DNA of 64,000 nucleotides from Cyanoderma ruficeps (lineage: Eukaryota; Chordata; Aves; Passeriformes; Timaliidae). The notes beneath the pieces are model-generated. The model saw nothing but the letters and a program-made list of their open reading frames with translations. It was not told the DNA's origin and made no database searches. Location: positions 5,018,442 through 5,082,441 of the forward strand of contig VZDJ01000623.1 in the NCBI GenBank assembly GCA_008694505.1, written 5' to 3'. The position numbers were made by a program, and so were the translations under genes. How positions within the stretch are numbered: the first letter of the stretch is position 1; the number at the start of each line of letters is the position of its first letter. This document shows, one piece after another, positions 24,911 to 36,233 of the stretch.

Positions 24911-24956
24911 CTGTGTGTATGTGCATGTGGGTGGGTTGATCTTCACATCATCATAC
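24911..24956 (-). other. candidate small exon, minus strand (unconfirmed)
   Basis: On the minus strand a T-rich tract ending AACGTCTCAG is followed by 46 bases and then a donor CACAG|GTAAGC. One frame is open, reading YDDVKINPPTCTYTQ, with phase 2 at the acceptor and phase 0 at the donor. The right half is a CA-rich word that could arise as simple sequence, which weakens the case. The product is not recognised. Confidence 0.15.
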
Positions 24957-27642
24957 CTGAGACGTTAAAAAAAACCTTGTTAAGTAAAATGTCTGAAAGA
25001 CATGTGTACAAGAACGTTGCCAGTCAGTCCTGGCAGGATAACGAGGAAAGATGAAAATCAGTGGTACTTCTTCTATTTATTGCTGGGATGTTTAGACTGA
25101 ACTTCATATGCATTAGAAAGAAGTGCATGCACCTGCAAGCTGAATTTCACAAGGGATTAATAATGTTGGGTGCTTAAACTTTTGATGCCCCTCCTGAGAA
25201 TCTTAAAAAAGCCTGACTATTTTTTTTTAAAGTGTATTTTCTGGGATGCTAAAAAGTCAGTTTAAAAAGGAGGAAAAAAATCTCAGTGGTAAATAATTTA
25301 ATTTATTTAATAGGGTTTTTGTGGCCTAGAGATAAACTGCAGACCTTTTCCACATCTAATCTTAAAAAACATAGTCTTTTTAACACAGAGTTATAATCAG
25401 AAACTTTTGTATGGAGAATGCTCTTTTGGCCAGATAATAAAAATAGAAAAATACAGCTGCTACTATATCTCAGGAAAGTGTTGATAGAGCTGTGACAGAA
25501 GCATTATAATAATAATATTTCAATATCACTCAACTTCTGCTACAATTAAAAATATGCTTCACTCAGCTGTTGCATGTTTAAATCTATAGTTTAGTTAAGT
25601 GCATACATATTGCAGTAAATAGAGAAACTTTGCATATGAAGTGGTTTAAAACCAGTTTGTTTTGGGATGGCTGTTTTACAGCCTTGTACAGAGGCTGGAT
25701 TAGCAGCATGCTTACAGAGCTTGGGTTGTGATTAAGAAAACTCTAGCAGAATTGGAATGGTGAACCTGTTTAATACTCAGGACAGTCTCTGTTGTCTTCC
25801 CAAATAATGGATTAGAATGAGGTTAAGTAAAGATAAAACATAAGGATCCTTAGAGGTATCTTTTATGGCTTCTGTATCAGTTTATTTTTCAATGGTCTGT
25901 TAGCCTCCTCAGACCTCGGGCTGTTAAGTTTGATGGTTTTGCACCAAATTTGGGTCTTGTTTCCACAATCCATTGAAATGTCTTTCTTCACTGAGTTTTG
26001 TCCAGGTTTTAACACAGGGCAGAATAAGGTCTGAAATTTGACTTTAGCCTGCAAAGAGCACCAGTAGGAAAGAAAAAACAGAAAACATCACTTCTGGAAA
26101 GCAAATCAGCAGCTATTGTTCCCTTTAGCAGATTAAGTAATTTATTTCACTTTGAATCACTGACCATCTATGTTGCAGAAGATCAACTCTTTCATTTTTG
26201 AGATATTGAAGCTTTTTTCCTCTTTACTTCAATTGTGTGTGTTCACTTCTGTTTGACAGTTGACATGGGCAAGATCTCAGCACTGGTTTCTTCCACTGGA
26301 TGAGTTTTCTTCTGCCAGCTCTTTAAAAACTAGAAGCAAGAATGTTTCTCATCAAACTGCTTATAATACATTTGCACAGGAAAATTATCCTGAAATGTCA
26401 TTTGTTTCTTCCTTATTTCAAAATATTGCAGCATAGTTCCTCCTGTGTCAATCACATTTAGAAAGACAGAGCATTTCAGTGGAACTGTAAATCGTGATCC
26501 AAATATAGAAACTTTTTTGAAAAGCATGAAACAAACAAGACCTTGCCTAATTTTACGTGAGAATGTTGCTAGCTTATTTGCCAAGGAATGTTAGGAATTG
26601 TGCAAGCACATATTAAAATACAAACTGTATCCTAGAAATCTGTAGGGTCCCATAGCGTCTGCCATCAGAAATATAACAAAATTAACCAACACAGTCCATG
26701 TGTTCCAAACAGAAATCTTTAATTTGAAATGCTCAGTGAAATGAGTCAACTGTAGATCCAACTGGGTTTAATTCCATTTGGACTTGATCTTTCACGGATA
26801 CATTCCGTACAGAGAGTATTGAAAAGCATTTTTCTCTGCTCAACCATAGCCCTGTCACTCTCTAGCATCTTAACAATCAGGGTGTTTTCTAGGTCCTGGA
26901 GCAGGAAATCACATCCCAGGGTGTCAGTGTTCATGTATGAGCATCACAGTGGTAACTTTGTGCCAGTGCCTGAAAAGTCCATTTATGTGAGCAAATTTCT
27001 TGTCAACGAGTTTCATAATTTCTTAAATACTTTTTTCATTTACCTTATCTTGCACATTTTCAGGTTAAAAATAAAAAGGAGCAGGCTGGATGGAGAACAT
27101 TTATATAGGTGTAGACAGGTCAATTATTTGAGTTTTTCCAGCCAAGTGGGAGTCTCTTTTACAGCTGAAGTTTAAAGTTAACTGCTCTGAGCTACTCCAG
27201 TTTGAACTTGGCTGTCTGATCAACTTCCTTAGCTGGAGCTTGTCTTTGTGGATGCCCACATACGTGTCTGAGTAGTTATTAAAGTCCAAAAAGTGCCCAG
27301 AAGTTCTGCGTGGCTCCCAGGCATTCTGTGTTGCAGTTCTGGCTGCTGGCAGAGCAGGTTCCCTGGTGTGTGGTGCTGCAGTTCTGCACTCCTGCAAACC
27401 TCCCTGTCTCCTCTCCAAATGTACATCCCCTCACTCCCTGGACTTTTCCTAAGAGAGTTAACTGAGTGGGCCATCGTAAAACTGCACTATAATGTTTCAG
27501 AAAGTGAAACTAATTTATTTCGATATCATCCATCTAGGCTTGCCTTTATTAGGAGATGTAACTCCATTCCAATGAAAATCAATGCATCTAGAGGTTTGGG
27601 GGGATGGAGGAGGTTCATTGGGTAGAATTTTTTTTTTTTTTT
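24957..27642. other. AT-rich non-coding DNA
   Basis: No gene or recognisable repeat. The frames near 27100-27620, on both strands, are moderately GC-rich and contain locally repeated words such as GGCATTCTGTGTTGCAG and GTGGTGCTGCAGTTCTG, which explains their open length. Confidence 0.5.
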
Positions 27643-27684
27643 NNNNNNNNNNNNNNNNNNNNNNNNNNNNNNNNNNNNNNNNNN
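27643..27684. other. assembly gap (42 N)
   Basis: The gap is preceded by 15 T (27628-27642) and followed by 13 A (27685-27697). Flanks of poly-T on one side and poly-A on the other suggest that an inverted or homopolymer-rich structure defeated the assembly. The true size of the missing DNA is unknown. Confidence 0.98.
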
Positions 27685-27949
27685 AAAAAAAAAAAAAGCT
27701 GATACTTTTTATAAATGCAATATGACTGTGTTTCATCACAAGACCCCTGCCATGCACTTTCCCAAATCTTATTGAATTTAGAATGGTCCCTGTTACATAG
27801 TCAAGACTTTGGATACTTTAAAGCAATACTGTGGTAGTTGATTATGTTCTTATTTACTGTTCAGAAGTAGGTGAGCTTCTATGTGGTTTTTTTGGGTTTT
27901 TCTCTGTAAACTGGGTGTATTTTTTAAATATGAAATTATTTTTCTTTAG

Positions 27950-28020
27950 GAGTATCAAAAGAGACATCAATCAAACTGGATAACTTTGTTTTGACCATTA
28001 AACACTTGTGGCTGCGTGAG
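27950..28020 (+). other. candidate internal exon (unconfirmed)
   Basis: A T-rich tract ending TTTTTCTTTAG is followed by 71 bases and a donor of the form CGTGAG|GTAAGA. Only one frame is open across the segment; it contains KETSIKLDNFVLTIKHLWLR, enters in phase 1 and leaves in phase 0. The codons look plausible (DNF, LTIKHLW), but I do not recognise the protein, and no partner exon with matching phase is evident in the window. A coding exon, a non-coding RNA exon and a cryptic pair are all possible. Confidence 0.3.
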
Positions 28021-30233
28021 GTAAGATCTTTTGTTCTTTTTATTTTTTTTTTTTTGAGATGCATTTAAATAAGTTAAAGCTAGCAGTTCCTTCCTGCTTA
28101 TTTCCCAGGGATTAAGAATTCTGTGCAAGTTTCCCTAAAGGGCTTAAGTAGTGCTCTGAAATTCATGTAATGGATTTGAATATTGGTTTTGTTTAATTTT
28201 CTGTTAAAACCTCAGCTAGACGTTCATCTAGACGCTACTGACCTGATGGAGACAGATAGATACTATGCTTGTAATAAGGCACAGGTAAAGCCCATGATGT
28301 ACCCTACAGTTCTGGTCCTTGTTTTGTGTCCTGACAATGTCATGCCTGCTTGCTGAGGTGGGGCCTGGCACAACAGGACATTGTGCATTTTGATTTATTT
28401 GGGACATTTCAGTGGATGGCCACACCAGGGCCCTTTGTCCTAGGGAGCTGGGAATCAAAGTTGGTATTTCTGCCTCTGGGTCAGAGATGTCCATGATGTG
28501 AAAGTGTGATAGGGTGGTAAATACACAACTGCTCTGAAGTGTAAATGTTGTTTTCATACCTGGTAACCTTCTTGTCCTGGAAGAAGAATCATTTACACGA
28601 GACCAATCTTGCAGGTTCACCACTTGGCTGGATACTTTGATATCTGAAATAGTTTCAGGTACAAGAGGTCACTTACTGCACTTACTGATTTGACCAGCAC
28701 AAAATTTTAAAATAAAAACTTCAGATGGGAAAGGAAATCCATGACACCAATGTTCTTATGGTTTTTAATGTTCCCTTTTTTATAGGAATTGTGACTGACC
28801 ATGGAGTAATATTCCTTGTATGAACTCTGGAGTAGTTATAGTCACTATAGGTTCTTCTCACAGAGGTTGGCTTTGAGTACTAGCTTTATTTAGATATCCT
28901 GAATTCTTTTTGGAGCTGCCTCTTTTTACCTAATCACATTGTGCTTGTTGTACAGGTGCAACCTGATATTAAATGGCGCGTATACTTGTTTAGAGTTCCA
29001 TCCTTCTGCTTTAAGCTTCCATGAAAACACTAAAGCACTTCACTTTTTTCTTGGAGAATTTTTTTCTCACCCCATGTGTCAGCTGTTGCATACGGAGCAA
29101 GGTGCACAAAGGTCTTCCCATATTTCTGTCCTTTACCCCTGGAGTTACATTCACAGTGGGGGGAAAGGGGAGACGAGGTTTCTCCCTCCCTTCCACAACC
29201 AAGAAAGAGTAATGATAATTTAGCCCTAAGTGTTTAAGCCATGCTCCAGTGCTACTGAACCTGAGTTTGGCATCATTTGAAGGAGCTTGCTGAAGTGTGA
29301 AAGGCACTGACGTGGGTATGATTAAAAAGTATTGAAAAATTATAGACCACACTGCAAGAGGCCTTTATTCGGGTGGATGAGGTCAAGGCAGGTTATTACA
29401 CAAGAAACACTTTTGTAGCTGATGCCTGTGTACGTAAGGCAAAGGAATGATAAGTGCTGTTTCATCTGGTGTATCCTCTACTTCACCTTTATTGGCCAGA
29501 CTACAACTGGCAGAACAAATTTTGCAGTAACAGAATTTGATCTCACTATTCATAATTTTAGAAGGGATTGCTTCTGCTAATACATAACCTGTACTTAGTT
29601 CTCTCTATTCTATATGTTTGGTATAAGTATTTAATTTCTGGCTAGCTGAGAACATGAACAATAACAGAGAAGAAAAATTGAGAGTGGGCATATATGATGT
29701 AACCCCACAGAAAACTCAGGTGACTGAAGTTTGAAAGGTATGATAAATTTTAAAGGGGTTCCTGCTTTCTTGAGCAACTATTTCCATATCTTAATTGAAC
29801 CTATTAAAAGTGTAATATAAAGGTTTTACTTTGGGTTGATTTAAAAGTAAAAGCAGTATGTTAGCAAGTGGCAAACTTCCAAGATAACCACACACTTTAG
29901 GATGGGATGAATGTAATTTCCAGCACTTTGGAACTATGATTGACCCCAATTTATAGATATTTTTTGATACTCAATAATATTTTACTCCAATTTTCATGGC
30001 TGTATACCAGACTATAGATGGAAGCTAAGTATCTGTTTTCTTTTTTTGGCAAACAATGATGTCCTGATTTTTCCAATATAAATTGCCCTCCAGGGCACTA
30101 ATAAAACAAGTCATGGCTCACAAAGTAAATTTCCTGTGTATTAATTGAAAACGGTTTCAAATTTATTAAGGTTTCAATCATCTTCCCAAGATCTAATGGT
30201 TGCTCTCATGGTACTCAATCTGACTGTAAATAT
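28021..30233. other. non-coding DNA, nothing recognised
   Basis: A long T run lies just downstream of the exon candidate (28041-28055). Frames at 28228-28623 (minus) and 28939-29352 (both strands) have no recognisable domain. Confidence 0.5.
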
Positions 30234-30257
30234 ACTTACCTGAAAGGGGAAAGAAGC
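30234..30257 (-). promoter_or_regulatory. recursive splice-site motif, minus strand
   Basis: Read on the minus strand, a pyrimidine tract (GCTTCTTTCCCCTTTCAG) is fused without any exon to GTAAGTATA. Acceptor AG ends at 30240 and donor GT starts at 30239. This is the layout of vertebrate and insect recursive (ratchet) splice points, which divide very long introns, often in neuronal cell-adhesion genes. Both halves are close to consensus. If it is real, the window lies in a long intron of a minus-strand gene. A downstream RS-exon donor is not obvious; the best is a weak TTTGTGAGC further along the minus strand. Confidence 0.35.
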
Positions 30258-31164
30258 ATTAAAGATACTTCTCAGGTATTTTAAAATGAAGTGGGGAAGG
30301 GAAAGGGGAATGAAAGTAACAATGTCAGAAAACCACACATATCATATTGTTGAATGTGGTTTAAGACAACATCTGAAACTCAGCACTCATTCTCATGAAA
30401 TATTTGGGTTTATTGTACTTCCCTATCCGTGTTCCCAGACACTGGCTGCAATGCATGATCTACTAGGATTTGTTGCTAGACCTCATTCTAAGGTGCTAGA
30501 AAAGGCAGGAAAGCCACAACATTGGTTTCTTCTTTTTTGCTAGGTTTTCTCTGTCATTGCTGTGCAAACTGCAGGAGGCGGAGAGGGAGGAGGGCTGTTG
30601 AAATGTCCCAACTTTCTCCCCCTCCAGACCACATCACAAAGAAGCGTAAGCGCTATGCAAAGCGTCCCACAGCAACCCGCAGAGAGCCTTCTGCTCTGAG
30701 CTTCCTCTCTCCAAAATATTGTACTGGGAGGGAAGGCACTTGTCAGATTTTCTGGCACCACATTTCATAGCAGAGCTTCTCTAGCAAGGGAACCACAACC
30801 TCTTGTGCAGACTAAATTAATAACATGACAAGAGCATTTGGCCTCCATGTGGATGAGGGTTGGCTGGAAAACTAGAACTCTGTCTTCTAAAAGATTTCAG
30901 GGTTTAGAGGTTTGTTTTATTCCCTTCATCATACTAAATAAAATTGTGTAAAGGAAAAACAGGGTAGGAAAAAATTCCTCAACCCCTATGGCCTTATTTT
31001 CCTCAAAATACTGATTTATTTATGCTCTAAAATAGCTTGATTGTTATGAAGATCACCTCTGATTAAAAAGCAAAACAAAACTCCATTTCTCTCATGTCTC
31101 CAATAAAACCCAGGATAAAATCAGTCTCTTTTCATTGTTTTTATTGCAATTGTCTTGGTTTTTG

Positions 31165-31207
31165 CAAATACTTAAAAATTACAATTATTTTACAAATACT
31201 TAAAAAT
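31165..31207. repeat. tandem duplication, 28-bp period
   Basis: The 15-base word CAAATACTTAAAAAT occurs at 31165-31179 and 31193-31207. Confidence 0.7.
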
Positions 31208-34200
31208 GGGGATATAAAAATGAAATTTTAGTGGGCAACAGTTCTGTGTCTCAGGGAATGTGGGAGACCACAGCTTAAATTTCATCCATTTTTTTTTGGT
31301 TCATGGTGATCCCTCAAGAAGAGGGTGGTGAGGTACAATCCTGTTTGTGAAGTGTCTCCAAGGATGTCACTCTGTGTACTCTACATCCTTGGAGAGATAA
31401 AGTCTTTCTGATCGTCATTGCATATTTATACAAAATTATCTTCACTGGACCATGACACACATGCATTAATTCTCTATCCTCATGTTTTGTCTAGGTAAAA
31501 GTACAGTCAAGGCAAAAGTACTCCTTTGTCTGTGATGGGTCTATCTGAGAAAAGTTTCAAACACAAATCCTTCAAAAACTATTCATTTTCATTAAAAGCA
31601 ATAATAAAAAAATTGTTCCAGCAAATAATGTTTTTTGGATAAGAAAGGGACTTTCCTGGAGAAGTCCCCTCCATCTGTAACCCAGATGACCTTTGTTAGG
31701 GGTGTGTGCCCTGAAAGCTGCGTGGAACACCCATAAATCCTCACGAGGTGGATTCCAGCACCAGCTGTCTGTTTGTGCTGCTGGACCTACTGTACCTTTC
31801 TCCCACCCTGCCTTTCCCCTTCCAGCACAAGAAAAAACACTCAAAGTCTCCCACCCCACTTTACTTGGCTCCAATTCTAAACGTTGACTTTCCTCTGCTT
31901 ACAGAGGTGTGTTCTCTGCTAGTATACCTAAAGGGACTGCATTAATGTTTGACAGCTATTTTATCCAGCCACAGTTTCTCTGTCAAGACTCATGTTCATG
32001 GCAGAGACAGCAGAAGAGCAGATGAGCAGCAGTTGCAGCGCTATAAACTAATTCCCAGATGTAGAAGAGTCTAGTTGTAATGGCTGTACTGTACATGTGG
32101 AAATTAAGTCTAAACATACTGCAGTCCCCATTCGCTTGTGAGCCAATTAAAATGTCACTCATGACAGCAGCAGAGTAGATACTGTGTTTCTCCTTCTGTT
32201 CTCTTGTATGCATATCATCTTGGCATGTTCATGATAATTTATGGGGGAAAAGATAATATAGATATTTCACCATCATATGGTTTTTGCTCTGTTTAGTACA
32301 ATACTACACTTAAGTCCAAGAAATTTAAGAAACACCTATCGAACTCCAGTAATAACAATTCCTTTCAAACTGTTCTAAGCAGCCATTGCGATTTTTCAGT
32401 TTTACATACTAGTATTTTCCTATAAAGCTGCAGGAGATAATTTATCATTTCACAAATGTTATAATAAGTAATCCATGTTTTATGCAGATGCAACTTTTTC
32501 TTGGCAGGATTGTACTCCGTGATTCCAGTCAGAATCATGATGTGATTGTGAAATCTGTCAATAGTCAGATAATGTCTAATGAAAAAAATCTTGACACCCA
32601 TTCTGTAGATTCTTTCAGATATGAGCCTAGTTTTGAAGTCATAGCAAAAATATGTTTTATTCTAATAGACAGTTTATACAGAGATGATAACATGTCTGAT
32701 TTTCAGCTTTATCTCTCATCAGTATGTGAAAGTAAAATATCTTCAAAGTTAGGATAAATTAAGTCTACTTTTGTACTGTTTGCAGTGATGGGAGAGAAAA
32801 AAATGCTCAGGGGTTTTTAATTTAAAAATCCTAATTCTAAAAACTCAGTCCTCTAACACAGGTTATTTTACACTCAGAGAAAGTAGCATTTTTAGTTCTC
32901 CTTGCAAATATTTGGTTTTCTCATTATCTTTCCCACGAGAAATAGTGGGAAAAGAACATTAATTTAGAGGGCATTGAGGCTGAGAGAAGAAAGGGTCATA
33001 GATTCTCTGTCCTCCATAATACCATGCTCTGATGAGCAGGGCTGCTGTATTTAGTAACAGGCCTTTATCTTACAGTAAAGTTTAGCTTTATAAGCAAGTT
33101 TGTACTTTCTTTATCTTTAGAAGAGAAATATTCTTATACCAAAGCAGTTGTCACAGTTTCCCCACCTGGAGCTTACTGGAAATCCTGACAGCTGAAGGTT
33201 TCTTTTACACTGAAGAGTCAATGACCTCTGTTTCTGAGATTTCTTCCATTTCGGCAAATTTTGATGATTTAATTTGGTTGGTGAGAAGCAAACTCTTGAG
33301 AAATCATTTCCTAGAATTACCAGTCTAAGAGTCATCTTCCTGTTCTCAGAAAAAGAGAATGTGATAATAGTATGTAGAGGGAAAAGGAAATCATTGATTT
33401 CTCTTTCCCCTTACGTATCACATCTTTGCATCATTCTACTCATTTCCAAATGAGTAGTTGCAAAATTAACCACACCCTTTCATTTTTACTTTTTTCCTTT
33501 CTCTTTAATTGAGAAAGTATTTGTGCAAGGTGAGTTTCTGAGCTAATGTGGCCCTGCAGGGAATAGTTTAGGGGTCCTTTCTTTCTGCTGCCATTCCATA
33601 CAATGTTGTTTCTCCTTCTTCCAGCTAAGCTTTACTTTCTACTTCTCGGGTTGTTTAGGTCACATATCTCTGGTGCAGTGTTGGCTTTAAGTATGGTATT
33701 AGTTATTTCCGGGATTTGGGGAATGGAAAAAGAGTAGGGCTAATAGAATTTACTTTGATATTTCAGATCATTATCTTGTGTAACATCCAATTCATTAGTG
33801 CTTTTCAGAAAACAATTACAAGTATCTAATGTGTTTGGATGGTATTCTTTTACTTCATGATGGGAGTTCATCCACCACATTTGATTACTTTGTTGGAGTT
33901 CCTATCTTAAATCTAAATTTACATGAACATTGACTAAATCTCATTTCTGAAGACTTTGAAATGAGATGGGAAAATTACGATGACATTGAAAATTCTGAAT
34001 AGCAGATGACTTTGGTTTCACAGGTTTGCTCCAGTACCTCTTATAATTACTTAATTTAATTAGCTTCCTTAATATTATGAAATCCACTGAAGGAGAACCC
34101 CTGCTTAGATAAACAAAGAACTGAGTTTATCCCCAGATAACATAGAAAAAATAGCTCAACATCACTTCAAAAGACTTTGTATTTGGAAGAAACACTTAAG

Positions 34201-34928
34201 AATATTAAAAACTGTTATGAGGTCACCAGTGCAATTCTGTTTCTACAACACTTCTAGCTGTTCCAATGGGGGTCCAAATATTTTGGAATCCGAGTTCCAT
34301 ACGAATGCTGATTAGAGAACTCTAAAGCAAATAAGCTATACCTTATCCAATTACTTTGGAGCTCTCACAAAACATTACCCCTAAGAAAAATGTGCTCACC
34401 AATGCACTTAAATTTTATAATAGCACTTAATGATATATTAGGCACAGTCAAAAATGGGTGAAATAACCAAAGGAAGAAGTATGTGTTCCAATTTAGAGCA
34501 CAAATTTCCATAAAGTTGCTGGGAATGACTTTGACTAGATTTATCTCCCTATAGTGTTTCTTTTTGTCTCTGCATTCCTGTGCTAGGAATTAGGCCTGAG
34601 AGGGAAAGCTATACTTTAGCCTAGCCAGGGGCCAAGTACCAATCAGGCTATCTGAACATTCCTCTTCTGTTAAAGGCAAACCTCACTCTCATAGAAAATC
34701 TCAGCTATGTCCCAGGACAATGCTACTTCAAAGGTCAACGTGTCATTCATGCCTAGGCTTCAGGGACGTAGTAAAACTGACATTTGAAACCACAAGCCAC
34801 AATGTTTCCTTGGGATTCTTTCTAACATGTAATCAGGAATGGCTGCAGAGACACACAGTCAGAAATAAACTGTGCACTCAATGAGGGCAGAGGCATCCAA
34901 AAGGAAAGCAAAAGCAAGGCAATGTGTG

Positions 34929-34945
34929 CAACAACAACAACAACA
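34929..34945. repeat. (CAA)n microsatellite
   Basis: Five to six CAA units followed by an A run. Confidence 0.85.
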
Positions 34946-35993
34946 AAAAAACGTTTCTAAAATGCCAAAAGAACATGAGTTGCTATTCTGTTCTCAATAT
35001 ATGGTAGCTTGATTCAAGGGGGAAATATAGATTTTTAGGAATGTCAGCATGAAGATAAACATCACACTCATAGGTCAAGGGGTTGAGGAAGAGGATATGT
35101 TCACCACATTTTCTGGCTTTCTGCCCTACCTATGAAGCTGAGCATAGTTGTACAACAAGTTATATGTGGTTATGATAATCATATTTAGAGACATATTGGC
35201 TATTTTGTTATTTAAAATGTACATCTGTATCTTCCCAGGAGGAAATGCAGATTTGTTTCTCAGCCAGCTGACACAGCAAAATGAAAATCTGGACAGTCCC
35301 TTACTCAGCTGCACAGACATCCTTTTCTCCCTGCCTGCTATTTTCAGTCAGTGTAGGATGAACTTCGTAGTTACTAAATTTGTGTTGATTGCTTTGAAGA
35401 ACAGCTTGGATAGTTCTGTATGACTTTTTTTACTGAATTAGTGTTAAGTGCCTAATTTTTCCTTTTTCATTCTTTTAGTATATTTTCTTAGTTTTACATG
35501 ATTCGTAACACCATTAAAAGTATTGAAAACTTTCTGTGGTACTCAGAGCTTATTTGTATTGTACATTGATATGTAATTTATCCTGTGACATGGAATATAT
35601 ATCACATACAAATGTGTCACTTTGCTTGGAAGAGGTATCAGCTCAAAATTCAGTGTCATCCAAATTTGGGAGGGTTCAAACTGCGATAATATTTTGTACC
35701 AGAAAAAAGTCCCTGAAATTAGATGTAGGGAGCTTAAGGAGCTTTTATAAAAAAGTACCATTAGAAGCCTTTTTTTTTTTTATATGTGCCTATTTTAGTT
35801 GGTTTGATTTTGTACTTTCTTCAGTTTGAAGTGCTTTTCTATAGAGTATTCTTTATGCATTTTCTTCTCCACGTATAGCCTACCTTGGAAATTGGAAAAA
35901 ATACAAAACAAAACAACCTCCACTTCTTATAATGAAAGTCATGTAGAACAGATATATGAGGCTGTAATTGCTTCTGCTATGCATTTTTAACAG

Positions 35994-36233
35994 TTACAGG
36001 GGCATCAAGCGTTCCCTTTCCACAATTACAGACTGGGAAATGAACTGTCTGTCATTAGACACAATGATCAAGAAACAGTCTATTGATGCAGAAATCTCTG
36101 CATCTTGGTCTGATATAGACAGCAAGTAATGATTTAGGAAAGCTGCACAAACAGATGAATACACATCCTCAACTCCCCTGTCAGTGAAACAGTGGCAGTC
36201 ATCGATTCTTTTTACTCCTCTTGACTTCTGAAT
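35994..36233 (-). other. unexplained open frame with upstream acceptor, minus strand
   Basis: On the minus strand the tract ATTCCAATTCAG precedes a frame of about 79 codons. It includes GVEDVYSSVCAAFLNHYLLS and SNDRQFISQSVIVERER and ends at a stop. The composition is balanced, unlike the usual lysine/phenylalanine-rich chance frames. It could be a terminal coding exon, but no AATAAA signal is seen close downstream and no domain is recognised. A conserved non-coding element or chance remain possible. Confidence 0.15.
36085..36104. repeat. perfect hairpin, 8-bp stem, 4-base loop
   Basis: GATGCAGA and TCTGCATC are exact reverse complements around AATC. Pairing does not extend beyond the eight bases, so a microRNA precursor is unlikely. 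Confidence 0.6.

Larger units (their letters stand above)
30258..35993. other. AT-rich non-coding DNA
   Basis: No gene is recognised. Contents include a more GC- and CpG-rich patch at 30570-30690, a 28-bp tandem duplication at 31165-31207 and a (CAA)n run at 34929-34945. The open frames at 35148-35423 lack a donor. Confidence 0.55.

Noticed and set aside
28228..28623. 131-codon minus-strand frame, the longest in the window
   Set aside because: No recognisable domain, no splice or promoter context; a single frame of this length is expected by chance in 64 kb.
33515..33530. 16-base micro-exon after a long pyrimidine tract and before GTGAGT
   Set aside because: Too short to support without transcript data; T-rich tracts are common here.
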